DNA of 64,000 bases from Aspidapion aeneum (GCA_963576565.1 OY755038.1:175636907-175700906); one strand, 5' to 3'. Counted from the stretch's first letter, positions 31,763-41,641 are shown. The notes: generated from the letters alone by a model not told the origin. Translations and numbers: made by a program.

Positions 31763-33242
31763 ATTACTAGAATTTAACATTAACACACTTTTTTAGTTTA
31801 CATCCTAGCGCATGTTTTCTCGCAAAAATCAGCTCTACTACAGGTATTTCCATGCTCTTCTGCAAAGCTAAATATAAAATATCTAATGATAAAAATGGCC
31901 ATTTTTCTATTTAAATTAAAATGGTGCCTATTCACGACTGCAGATAGTAAAATAGGTCCCATGTCTCTAATAAAATTTAAAAAAGGATTTTAATTGCCTC
32001 TCTTTTTACTACTTAATTTGCAAAAATTTTATTTCCCTTCAGATATCATTATATTTCTAAATAATAAATTCTGAGTTGAGTAAATTTGTAGGGTATCTTA
32101 AGAAAAAGTTACAAAAATCGTTTATATTTTTTAATATTTGGCATATTGTTACTTAGCAGCCAAAGCTAAATTTTTATTTGAGGATCTAGATTTTTAGAAT
32201 CCAAGATGGCGGCTGCCAATGTGCCAAGAAAAAAAAATGAATATCCTGTTTTAGAAGAAATAAAATCAGTTTTGATAAATTTACTTGAAGTAGGACCTGT
32301 CAATCTAAAACTGTAAAAAAAGTTAACACTTGTCACATCAAAACAAAATGGCAGCTACTTCAAAATATTACTTTTTCTTCGATATTAGGGACCTATTGCA
32401 ATAAAGCCAGGCACAAATTGTGCCGGGCACTATACTGACAGTTTCACATTATAAGAACAGCTGTCTTCTTTCAAAATAAGGCCATTGTGTATAATAAGAA
32501 CCGGAATTAATAGTGACGCCACAATTAATGGAAAATAAACGACTGGATTTCTAAATTCGACTTTGGTATGTCAATTTTGAAAGATCAACTGTCAGTTTTT
32601 AATGCGAAGTTGTTAATATAGTGCCCGGGACAATTTGTGCCTGGCTTTATTGCAATAGGTCCCTAGTGTCTAATTTTTGTGCGATATTTACTGAAAATAA
32701 AAATTAAGTTCCCAAGCCGACACAAAGATGGCGCATAATATGTCGAAAATAAAAACACCAAATGTAATTTTTCCAAAAAAATATCTGGATTTTGTAAAGA
32801 GTAAGCTAACTTTTATAATTGTTTATAAATAGGTACAATTTAACATTTAAAATGGCGGCCAAAGTTCAGATAAAAAAGTTATTTTTTCAATCTTGTTTGA
32901 CCGAACCACTGGTGCCGTGTAGTATCTCAATTTATACTAAATAAGTTTAACTGATTAATTTTTTATAATAAATGACATAGATCGATTATAATCCAAGATG
33001 ACAGCGTTCAAAATATAAAAACAACAATTTTTTTTTGTTTAGTAAATTTTTTTGCGAAAAAAAGGAATTTTATATTATTCTAAGTTAGTTTTAAATTATA
33101 ATGAACAATAAAAAGTACTTTATTTACTTTTTAAAGATGGCGGCGGAAAAAGTAAAGAAAAATCATTTTCGTTTTTTTTTCGGAACGGGTGATTAACCAT
33201 ATTTTACTCAATAGCTATCTCCGTTAAGATTCATCTGACAGT
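31763..33242. repeat. Decayed ladder of ATGGCGGC-containing units
   Basis: AAGATGGCGGC-like cores recur near 32203, 32346, 32727, 32851, 32994 and 33134. After removing the MITE at 32386-32665 the spacings are about 100-146 bp. The text between cores is AT-rich and poorly conserved. This looks like an old tandem array related in motif, not in detail, to the foldback arms next door. No gene is seen. Confidence 0.5.
32386..32665. mobile_element. MITE copy 1, 280 bp (TAGGGACC tips)
   Basis: Inverted ends: TAGGGACCTATTGCAATAAAG at the left (first 21 bp) and its complement at the right, each followed by a GCCAGGCAC..GTGCCGGGCACTAT block. It appears to use a TA target. A second copy lies at 46473-46751, with the central TTCGACTTTGGTATGTCAA block conserved. 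It has no coding capacity. Confidence 0.9.
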
Positions 33243-33251
33243 ACCGTTTAA
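33243..33251. repeat. 9-bp target-site duplication of foldback B (left)
   Basis: ACCGTTTAA here and at 35667-35675. Nine bases is the duplication made by Drosophila FB and Mutator-type elements. Confidence 0.8.
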
Positions 33252-33257
33252 CGGAAT

Positions 33258-33352
33258 GGGACAACTGGGCGCCGCCAACTCGGCGCCGCCAACTGGGCGC
33301 CGGCCAACTCGGCGACGCCAACTGGGCGCCGGGCCAATTCGGCGCCGGACTA
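33258..33352. repeat. GC-rich tip repeats of foldback B (left)
   Basis: Alternating GGGCGCCGCCAACT / CGGCGCCGCCAACT units, five or so, each containing the palindrome GGCGCC. The mirror set at 35600-35660 lies at the other tip. Base composition contrasts sharply with the AT-rich surroundings. Confidence 0.85.
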
Positions 33353-33549
33353 AAATTTTTTTTGTTGATGAAATGTGTAGATGAAAAACAAAAAATATTA
33401 TTTATATAAAAACATCTTTAAAAAATCCTTTACGCAATTTTTTTGAAATTTGTTTTTGTTAAGTAAAGTTAAATCCATTAAGTCGACTGTTGAATCTTGG
33501 TGGTTCTAGTGTTTGGTAACCGGGTAACACTACAATTTACGTTTTTTAT

Positions 33550-33900
33550 TACAACAATGGTGGATCCAAAACGGCGGATTCCTTTATTTTTAAACCGATT
33601 TGTCTGAAACTTGAAAATTTGCAGTGCCTGAGATCAATAAATATAGTTTTATCCTCAAACTTAAAAAATTCAAAATGGCGAATCCAAAATGGCGGATTTT
33701 TTTATTTACTAACCGATTTGTTTCAAACTTGAAATATTAGATTGCTTGAGGTCATTTAACAAAATTTTTTACTCAAACTTAAAAATATCAAAATGGCGGA
33801 TTCCAAATGGCGGACTTTCTTATTTACTAACCGATTTGTCTCAAACTTGAAATATTGCAGTGCCAAGGGATCGATTTATATTAAAGTTAGAACTTTGTGT
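33550..33900 (+). repeat. Foldback B left array (about 118-bp units)
   Basis: About three units, each with AAAATGGCGGATCCAAAATG, then ACTAACCGATTTGTCTCAAA and a CTTGAGGTCATTTAACA block. Confidence 0.85.
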
Positions 33901-34354
33901 TTAACGTTGTTGAATATGATTTTTGACTCTTTTTGAAAAAAAAAAATAATTAAAAATATTAACCAAAACTATGTCTTTTTGGACAAGTTCTACTTTTTCC
34001 TCTGCTAAGTAATAGTTATTCTTATTTAAATTGTTTAATTTTTTCTTAATGGAAGGAGTGGAACTGGTGAAATGGCAGGGATGATGAGTAACTCCATACC
34101 TATGAACAAAAAAAATATATATATATATAAATATATAAAAATTCTTCTTTTTGTTTTCGAGTGGGTGTATTCTAAAATTTATTACAACAATTAAATTGCG
34201 AAAATTTTAACAAAATTCAATTCAATATTCCTGTAATTGTAAAATTAAGTATGTTTTTACAAACACAATTTAATTCTTATAATAATCCTAAGATTAAAGT
34301 GCCGAAAGAAGCGTTGCTAACTTTATTATTATTGTTTTAAGTTTGAGTTAGAAA

Positions 34355-35400
34355 TTGTGTTAAATGACCTCAAGCAACGTAATATTTCAAGTTTGAGACA
34401 AATCGGCTAGTAAATAAAAAAATCCGCCATTTTGGATCCGCCATTTTGATTTTTTTAAGTTTGTGTAAATATTTTTGTTAAATGACCTTAAGCAATGTAA
34501 AATTTCAAGTTTGAGACAAATCAATTAGTAAATAAGAAAATCCGCCATTTTGGATCCGCCATTTTGATTTTTTTAAATTTGAGTAAAAAATTTTGTTACA
34601 TGACCTCAAGCAATGTAATATTTCAAGTTTTAGACAAATCGGTTAGTAAATAAGAAAATCCGCCATTTTGGATCCGCCATTTTGATTTTTTTAAGTTTAA
34701 GTAAAAAATTTTGTTAAATGATTGCTTGAGGCAATGTAATAATTCAAGTTTGAGACGAATCGGCTAGTAAATAAAAAAATCCGCAATTTTGGATCCACCA
34801 TTTTGATTTTTTTAAGTTTATGTAAAAATTTTTGTTAAATGACCTCAAGCAATGTAATATTTCAAGTTGGAGACAAATCGGTTAGAAAATCAGAAAATCC
34901 GCCATTTTGGATCCGCTATTTTGATTTTTTTTAATTTAAGTAAAAAATTTTGTTAAATGACCTCAAGCAATGTAATATTTCAAGTTTGAGACAAATCGGT
35001 TAGTAAATAAGAAAATCCGCCATTTGGAATCCGCCATTCTGATTTTTTTAAGTTTGAATAAAAAATTTTGTTAAATGACCTCAAGCAATGTAAAATTTCA
35101 AGTTTGAGGCAAATCGGTTAGTAAATAAGAAAATCCGCCATTTTGGATCCGCCATTTTGATTTTTTTAAGATCGAGTTAAAAATTGTGTTAAATGACCTC
35201 ATGCAATGTAATATTTCAAGTTCGAGACAAATCGGTTAGTAAATAAGAAAATCCGCCATTTTGGATTCGCCATTTTGAATTTTTTAAGTTTGAGGATAAA
35301 ACTGTATTTATTGATCTCAGGCACTGCAAATTTTCAAGTTTCAGACAAATCGGTTTAAAAATAAAGAAATCCGCCATTTTAGATCCGCCATTGTTGTAAT
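34355..35400 (-). repeat. Foldback B right array (about nine 118-bp units)
   Basis: Reverse-complement units of the left array. The phrases AATCCGCCATTTTGGATCCG and GACCTCAAGCAATGTAATAT recur about every 118-120 bp. Units are more alike than those of foldback A, suggesting recent homogenisation or expansion. Confidence 0.88.
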
Positions 35401-35675
35401 AAGAAACGTAAATTGTAGTGTTACCAGGTTACCAAACACTACAACTACCAAGATTCAACAGTCGACTTAAATGATTTAACTTTACTTAACAAAAACATGT
35501 TTCAAAAAAATTGCGTAAAGGATTTTTTAAAGATGTTTTTATACAAATAATATATTTTGTTCTTCATCTACACATTTTATCAAAAAAATTTTTTTTACTC
35601 CGGCGCCGAGTTGGCCCGGCGCATAGTTGGCGGCGCCGAGTTGGCGGCGCCCAGTTGTCCTGGAACACCGTTTAA

Positions 35676-36145
35676 ATTGGTTTTTTTGAAGGATTTTTCC
35701 CACACGGCAAAAAATTTTCTCTACAATGAAAACACGTTCTTTTCTTGAATAAATTGGTTTACCTTAAAACAATTTGTTTTCGATTAAAATATTTCTTTTT
35801 AGTTCAACGCAGCGTTTAGTCTTGAAAGGAGACTTTATTTTTCTTCTGGAATTGTTTTGTTTCAGTATACTCCATTTTGTAACAAAGCAAATTTTCTTCA
35901 TATTAGTAATATTTTGGTTTCAGAGAAAACGGTGCCTTAGATTAATTCACTTCCAATTTATAATAAAACAATTTCTGTTTCACATTTAAATAAAGAGGCA
36001 AAAGATTTTTTGTGCTATATCAAGAAAATATTCGCTTGGTGAATAGGAAAGCACACATTATTTTTCCTACGACCACATATGAAAATGATGGATTTCACAC
36101 GATTTGCATCCTCAGAAAACGTTAAATTTCACCCGTGTACAGAAA
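35676..36145. other. Interval without recognised gene
   Basis: AT-rich. The 14-mer TATTTTTCCTACGA near 36058-36071 recurs inverted near 40621-40634, which may mark the ends of a larger unit. Confidence 0.45.
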
Positions 36146-36223
36146 TTTTTCCGCACATGTGTGGAAAAGTACTTTTCCGCACATGTGTGGAAAAGTATTT
36201 TTCCGCACATGTATGGAAAAGTG
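36146..36223. repeat. Palindromic 27-bp tandem repeat, left array
   Basis: Three successive units of TTTTCCGCACATGTGTGGAAAA joined by GTAC or GTATT. Each unit is a near-perfect palindrome around CACATGTG. The same unit occurs three times at 40480-40556. Confidence 0.9.
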
Positions 36224-36449
36224 TTTAAACAAAGAAAAATGATGGATATTTACATTTTTTGGATATATCTGGATTTTATTCAACTTGAAGGAAGTTTTTT
36301 TTTGAGAAATTAGATACACATCTAAGTAGGTAGTTTTTTATATATTTATTAATTTATTTAAATATTATTAGACATTATTATTATATTATATTTAACCTAA
36401 ATGAAAATTAAACTACATCAATAAATAACGCCAACAAAAATTTTAAAAT

Positions 36450-37196
36450 CTAATTTTTTTTCGTATAATTATAAAAATTAAAATTGAATTGATTGTTAGA
36501 GCAATGAGCAAATTGAACTTGAGCATTGTGGATGCTATTTTCCCATGCCTCAACAACAGATTGATTTTGTACTTGATTTATTGGATCAGTAGATTTATTC
36601 GCCACTTCAATAAGAATTGGGCTGGATTGCCTTGTTACAGTTGACTGTGGTGCTTGTTCTTGAGTCTGACTCACAGTGCTGGATGAGCTTGCTGCTGAAC
36701 ATTTAATGGGGCTTTTTTTTGAAATAATAGTCCTTTTCTGATCTGATTCATCTATATACCCCTCTGCCACTGACGATGACTTCCAACCTCCATGCCTTTT
36801 CAGTGTTTGGAGGTCACCACCAGCATCTACCAAAATAGTGGCAGAAGAGCGTCTAAAGGTGTGTCCCGGGTATAGTTCTGGGGTATTCAATTTTAGAAAT
36901 TTTGCAACGACTTTTGGTACATTGGCGATTTTGTTGACACCAACCACCTGTTTTGTACATCTTTTATTTCTATAATTTAGTAAAAATCTTTTTTCTTCGG
37001 TTTCTGGCCTTAAATCCACATACTTTTTGTATAAATCATAAAATTTTCCTATTAGGTTAAAACTTCTGCTAACTTTATTTTTAGTGTTATTAATATATAC
37101 AATTGCTGCAGAATTCATATCTTTGATGTCATCTACAGACAGCTGAACCAACTCCTGATTCCTACATACCCCTGATATTCCTAGTACCAGTGTCAT
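36450..37196 (-). CDS. Tyrosine recombinase catalytic domain (intact frame)
   Basis: 248 codons. Residues 1-130 form the catalytic fold with all five landmarks (R, H-x-x-R, H, Y). Residues 150-248 are a Ser/Gln/Asn-rich tail of no known fold. The annotated first Met coincides with the likely start of the last exon (preceded by TTTATTGTTTTAG), so it is probably not a real initiation site. Frame integrity here, despite lesions upstream, may mean this exon stayed under selection or simply decayed less. Confidence 0.85.
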   Translation of the reverse strand: MTLVLGISGVCRNQELVQLSVDDIKDMNSAAIVYINNTKNKVSRSFNLIGKFYDLYKKYVDLRPETEEKRFLLNYRNKRCTKQVVGVNKIANVPKVVAKFLKLNTPELYPGHTFRRSSATILVDAGGDLQTLKRHGGWKSSSVAEGYIDESDQKRTIISKKSPIKCSAASSSSTVSQTQEQAPQSTVTRQSSPILIEVANKSTDPINQVQNQSVVEAWENSIHNAQVQFAHCSNNQFNFNFYNYTKKN

Positions 37197-37478
37197 CTAA
37201 AACAATAAATTTTATTTTAAGTAAGACTTAATAGCATCACTTGAAAATTCACAGAAAATTTAATTAATCAGTAAGTGAATGTAAGTTAGGTTTATTTCTG
37301 GTTTGATTAAGCATAAAAATAGGTATTTTTAAACTTGCTTTTTCAAATAAGAACTCATCATCAGAAGCCTTTGTTAAAAATTGTTCGACTTGCTCTCCTG
37401 ACAAGGTTTTCGCCTTTTTGGGTTGGTATCCATCTGATTTTCTTTTCAGAAATGCTATCAGTTTAGCATATTTTGAAA

Positions 37479-37704
37479 TGTCAATGTTTGAAACTCGTAG
37501 ACAATGATTGTGTAGAAATAAAATTTCGGATTTCCATTGTCTTTATTTATTTTAAAACACGACGTTTCGGTTAGTAAGTATCTCTAACCGTTATCAAGTG
37601 TGAACTGTTCACACTTGATAACGGTTAGAGATACTTACTAACCGAAACGTCGTGTTTTAAAATAAATAAAGACAATGGAAGTCCGAAATTTTATTTCTGT
37701 CAAT
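37479..37704. mobile_element. 212-bp palindromic insertion with 7-bp duplications
   Basis: TGTCAAT at 37479-37485 and 37698-37704 flanks the insert 37486-37697. Excising it with one duplicate exactly rejoins the recombinase reading frame. The insert is a near-perfect palindrome of two 92-bp arms (about 37515-37606 and 37607-37697) plus a 29-bp single-copy end. Each arm has a hammerhead-like arrangement: TTGATAA core, stem GGTTAG/CTAACC, GAAACGTC. Two core positions are degenerate, so activity is unlikely. It is probably a Penelope terminal repeat in inverted dimer form. Confidence 0.85.
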
Positions 37705-37992
37705 ATTATGGTTTGCCAAAATTGTGCTTTTCAGCATGGAATACTGACTCCATAAAGTCGAAGGTGAGAATTTATGTGATACTTCATCCATATATGCAAG
37801 TAAAACATTTTCAGAGAACGATGTTGTGATGTCTTTCATTCTTCTCCATTTAAGCAAGCATTAGTAGCACTTTTCATATCTACATTTTGATTTTTGTGGA
37901 AGCAATGTTAATGAAGTTGCCTCTGCAGCTTCTCGGATTGCAGGTGGAGTACTCTCAAATTCAAAATCACTGGAATCATTTGTGTTTTCCAT

Positions 37993-38310
37993 GATAACGT
38001 ACACACATGTGCTTACAGACAAAGCCCCAAATTAAAAACGACGCGACCAAGGAAGCCATAAAAAAATGGAGGAAGGTTGGATTTTGTTTTTAATCAACAA
38101 AGCTCAAAGCCTACTTGATACATTTAAAAAAAAAGTTGGTAGGTAACAGAAAATTGCACCTAAATGGTGTTAACATGACTTACCTGTAGGGGTATGGACC
38201 CCTCGAAAAGTACTTGCTTTTTATACACACACAATATAAATCCATAGGCATATAAACTACACCAAAAAAATTAAAACAAAAACAAACAAACAAATTAAAC
38301 ATAACCTCAC
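37993..38310. other. Upstream flank of the tyrosine recombinase
   Basis: Likely promoter side of the recombinase gene on the minus strand. No TATA box or other site can be picked with confidence; no other gene. Confidence 0.35.
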
Positions 38311-38313
38311 CAT

Positions 38314-39962
38314 GGGTGCGTTCGAGTTGACGCTCGGAGAACGCTCTTTTGCGTTCGAGATGCCACCGAGCGGGCGCTCGGGGCACGCTCTATATTACCC
38401 CGAGCTTAAGGATGGAGAAAAGAGAGCTTATTTACATTTTATTACGACTGTTTTCATTAGAATTATGTTTCCAAGATTCTGAGGAGCATGAAGAAGAAAG
38501 ACTACCAGGGTGCACCAAATTTTCCGCGATACAAAGCGCTAAAAATTATCCACGATTGCCCAGTGAGGCCTTATCCATCGGGCAGCAGTTCTGTAACCAA
38601 ATTATGGGCGGTAATGGCAAAGCGGTGACCGTAAATAAGAGCACAGGAGAAAATCGCATTGGAAAAAAGCACACAGGAAAAGAGCGCACATATAGAAAAA
38701 CAAACACACGCACAAAAACAGCGCACAGGTAAATGAGAGGTTTTGGCTAAAATAAAGTTGAGTTTTCACAATAAGAATGTTTTATGTAAAAAAAGTAACT
38801 ACAGAATAGGTTGAAATGGTTTTATTACCTACTTGATTATCAATCAACTTGGTCCATAAAAAAAAGAGTAATTGACTATTTCCTTCAGAAAAATATTGAC
38901 CAATTAAATTATTGTGGCTGGCATATTTAAACCAATATGGAACGAATTACAGCGATAAATTGCACTAGAGCAAATTATCGGTTATTTGCAAATTATCGCT
39001 GTACGGTTCCATAAAAAGCCCATTTTATTTAAACTCATTTTTCTATTCTAAACTATTGTCGCTTTTTTTTATGTTTTTTGTTTTTATGTTTGTTTTGTTT
39101 ATGTATGTTTATGATCCAAATTAGACACTTTTGATTGGAAACTCTCATTTTCCTCTAGCTAAAAAAAGCTCACATATTCTTGAACTATACTTACAAGAAA
39201 TAGAGTGAAAATTAAAGATACAAATAATAAAGATATAATGTGAAAATTAAATTAAAGATCGTTTTGTTATCCGTCACCATCAGTGGCGGATTCAGAGGGG
39301 GGGAAGTGCCCACCCCGAGAAATTTTAGCTATATACCCAATATTTCTAAAAACTGAGGTTTTCACTGCTAAAAATAAATAAAATTTGCATGCGGCGCCTA
39401 AGGGCGTGTTTATTGTTATCGAAATTATACCACTTTTAATGATATTGGTTCAAAATTATGTATTTATTGTAAATTTGTAGCTTAACACTGGAACATTCTT
39501 TGTCTGAGCTGCCACAGAGTACCTGTCAATATAATAACAACAAATGTAAAGGGGAGTGTGCTAATTATATACTATTTCTACCCCAAAATACTTTAAGAAT
39601 ATACAGCTTTTTTTGCCCTTTAGAAAAAAAAATTGTCACTTTCACCTTAGAGAATAAGTAAAAAATTAGGGTTGAAAAGTAAGAAATCAGAGATAAAAAA
39701 GAAGAAAAACTTGGAAGAGTCCAAAAGTACGAAAAATATCCTACAACAAATTGTGCCCTTGCTACACTCATGTATAAACTTTTTTAGATAGGGTTTTTTT
39801 TTATTTACAAACATTTAAAATGCACAAATAAAAAATTTTAAGTTGAAAAATTGCAACCGGTGAATGCCTTTTCCGTTCGAGTCGACCACGAAAACCAGGG
39901 CGTTCAGTTCGTGACGTCACTACGCCTCGCTCGCTTAACGAGGTTTCTACTCGAACGCACCC
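38314..39962. mobile_element. Non-autonomous DNA transposon (GGGTGCGTTCGAGT ends)
   Basis: Inverted ends GGGTGCGTTCGAGT (38314) and ACTCGAACGCACCC (to 39962), both with CGCTCG-rich text just inside, flanked by CAT on each side. The 127-codon frame 38349-38732 (+) contains MEKRELIYILLRLF, which might be a transposase N-terminus, but I do not recognise it. A 3-bp duplication is compatible with PIF/Harbinger-type elements, though CAT is not their usual TWA target. Confidence 0.75.
38938..39012. repeat. Imperfect palindrome inside the DNA transposon
   Basis: ATGGAACGAATTACAGCGAT at 38938-38957 mirrors ATCGCTGTACGGTTCCAT at 38995-39012, with extra pairing through TTTGCA. Arms of about 26 bp around a 24-bp loop. 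Possibly a small nested MITE. Confidence 0.65.
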
Positions 39963-40479
39963 CATATGCCTGCCGGTAGGTTTTTAAAATTATCGATGAC
40001 CTTGGAGACAAACCAACCACCGGACACATAACGACATTGCACTGCACAGTGCGATAGGCAACACAGAGCGCCCCTTGAAAAAATTATATATTTAGCATTT
40101 TTTAATTTCTGTTATGTGTTTCCTTTGATATCTCACGTAACAGGGCAAAATTAAGCTGACTGTAAAAAAAAAACAAAAAATGAGAAGTGCCAGCTTGACA
40201 CCACGATCTACCGATAACCAAAAGAACTTCCCATTTTCTCAGAGCATAATATTTAACTGAAGCAGACCTAACCGCCATATTCTGTGTATCAGAGTAGCCA
40301 AAACAAAACATGTAAACTAAACTGTTTTTTTTTATTTGAAAAATGTCAATCAAATAATCTAGAATTACTGAATAAAATAAAACAAATAATGTTGGGACGA
40401 GGTAAAATTCTCGCATATCATTGGTATGTACCTTGTTGTTGATTTTGATATCTAGGATGACGTTAAAACGTCATATTAC
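39963..40479. other. Interval without recognised gene
   Basis: Includes the short hairpin ATGACGTTAAAACGTCAT at 40457-40474 just before the right palindrome array. The 40102-40416 (-) frame is unrecognised. Confidence 0.45.
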
Positions 40480-40556
40480 TTTTCCGCACATGTGCGGAAA
40501 AGTATTTTTCCACACATGTGCGGAAAAGTTTTTTTCCACACATGTGCGGAAAAGTA
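40480..40556. repeat. Palindromic 27-bp tandem repeat, right array
   Basis: Three units of TTTTCCGCACATGTGCGGAAAA or TTTTCCACACATGTGCGGAA with short spacers, the same unit as at 36146-36223. The two arrays bracket the tyrosine-recombinase region at 4.3 kb spacing. Confidence 0.9.
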
Positions 40557-40639
40557 GCTTCATTTGATTTGTGCAAAACTAAAGACAAATTTTTACAAAA
40601 ATTCTTATAGTTGAACAGTGTTCGTAGGAAAAATAGCGT

Positions 40640-40775
40640 ACACAACTCGATAGAAAGTAACTTTCTTACACTCGCGTGTTATTTCACTCGGCTAGCGCCT
40701 CGTTCACAACATTCACGCTCGTGTGAAATTTGTCACTTTCTTCTCTTGTTATGTAATATACTATTACATTAAAGC
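40640..40775. repeat. Dispersed repeat shared with 12480-12585
   Basis: GGCTAGCGCCTCG, then TGTGAAATTTGTCACTTTCT and GTTATGTAATATACT, in the same order and orientation as the copy near 12.5 kb. Contains an internal palindrome-like ACACTCGCGTGT. Confidence 0.65.
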
Positions 40776-40841
40776 AATTTGCTTTGATCTAAGACCGTGC
40801 ACGTCATCAGAATCTGATTTGTCAAGATTTTAACATATGGC

Positions 40842-41513
40842 TTATTTGTTTAAACAAAACACCCTGTACAAATTGTAAAAGGCTTTCGCGGCCATCGTCC
40901 AATGGTGGGTGTGCTTTCGGGCTGTTCGGCCGTCGTCGTTGGAAATTCGTTCTCGACGTTTCGCCATCTCGAGTGGATGGCATCTGCAGGAGATGTTGAC
41001 TGTTTGTCGGCTTCTCGAAGACTGGTGGTTAGTCTGTCGCGGGCGCAGGTTATATATGCTATGGTGGGCGGGGCGTATATAAGAGCTGGTCGGTGATTGG
41101 TCACTTTCCCGAGATTCAGTTTTGTTGTTGTAAGCGAGCCGTTTAGTGTTTTTAATAACCGGTACCCATGTTCTGTTAATTTTAAGAGTTTCTTCGGATC
41201 TGTTGAAGTTCTGCTGGTGTTTATGAATTTCGATTGCTTCTCTATAGAGTCTTGGATAGTATAAAGAGGAGGAGCAGAGAACTTGTGTGTCTTCGAATTT
41301 TATTCGGTGGTCTTCATTGTTTAGTGTGTGGTCTGGTTTGGTTGTTCCGATGTAGACACTTCCACAGGTATAGGGAATGCGGTATACCCCTGAAGAACAT
41401 AGTGGGTCCCTTATATCCTTCGCAAATCTGAGGTGGTCCTCGATCTTCTTAGATGGCTTGAAGATCGTTTTTATGTTGTGTTTTCCCAGAATACGTCCGA
41501 TCCTATCCGTCAC
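40842..41513 (-). CDS. Penelope C-terminal region with GIY-YIG endonuclease
   Basis: 223 codons beginning in the linker (RIGRILGKHNIKTIFKPSKK). The GIY-YIG signature follows as SSGVYRIPYTCGSVYIGTT, with the later conserved HRI and a Glu in LYREAIEIHKH. This nuclease nicks target DNA. The last 70 residues are low-confidence and pass through the hammerhead region, so the true stop may be earlier. Confidence 0.85.
   Translation of the reverse strand: MTDRIGRILGKHNIKTIFKPSKKIEDHLRFAKDIRDPLCSSGVYRIPYTCGSVYIGTTKPDHTLNNEDHRIKFEDTQVLCSSSLYYPRLYREAIEIHKHQQNFNRSEETLKINRTWVPVIKNTKRLAYNNKTESRESDQSPTSSYIRPAHHSIYNLRPRQTNHQSSRSRQTVNISCRCHPLEMAKRRERISNDDGRTARKHTHHWTMAAKAFYNLYRVFCLNK
40951..40993 (-). ncRNA. 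Hammerhead-like motif of the Penelope element
   Basis: On the minus strand: stem I TCTC (40990-40993) with GAGA (40951-40954); core CTGCAGA (40983-40989), one base off the CTGANGA consensus; stem II CCATC/GATGG; GAAA, short stem III ACGT, and C as cleavage base. This is typical of Penelope elements. The core substitution (C for A) would weaken or abolish cleavage. Confidence 0.65.
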
Positions 41514-41641
41514 TCTAGGGATGTAGGGCAGAAAGGCTCTTGAAGTAACTTCGCGGCTGCTCAGTCCACCGCTACTGTTACTCCTAGTGCTCGGCTTTGG
41601 TCGTATACATTTATCAATGTCGCTTTGAGTGTATCCATTTG

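Larger units (their letters stand above)
33252..35666. mobile_element. Foldback element B (2415 bp)
   Basis: Nested inverted structure: GC-rich tip repeats (33258-33352 and 35600-35660), a conserved AT-rich spacer and TGTAGTGTTTGGTAAC block, then arrays of about 118-bp units in opposite orientation (33550-33900 and 34355-35400). The unique centre (33900-34340) includes an (AT)n run near 34117. The right array has about nine units, the left about three, so the arms are unequal. No transposase is present. Long subrepeated inverted ends plus a 9-bp duplication fit the FB/Mutator class. Confidence 0.85.
36450..37992 (-). pseudogene. Tyrosine recombinase (Crypton-like), interrupted
   Basis: ATG at 37990-37992 opens an acidic N-terminus; a TAA at 37861-37863 breaks it. 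The N-terminal core-binding domain (37857-37705, LLAYMDEVSHKFSPSTLWSQ) is split by a 212-bp insertion and continues at 37478-37340 (YAKLIAFLKRKSDGYQPKKA). The catalytic domain follows in frame 37196-36450. Its active-site pattern is R in GVCRNQEL, H-x-x-R in GHTFRRSSAT, H in LKRHGGW and Y in AEGYID. Such enzymes cut and rejoin DNA through a 3'-phosphotyrosine. A TTTTAG before 37196 suggests a 3' splice site, but I cannot fix the donor. Crypton or a domesticated relative are both possible. Confidence 0.85.

Noticed and set aside
39283..39330. CAGTGGCGGATTCAGAGGGGGG motif
   Set aside because: Resembles a common transposon tip in arthropods, but no partner end was found, so no element is claimed.
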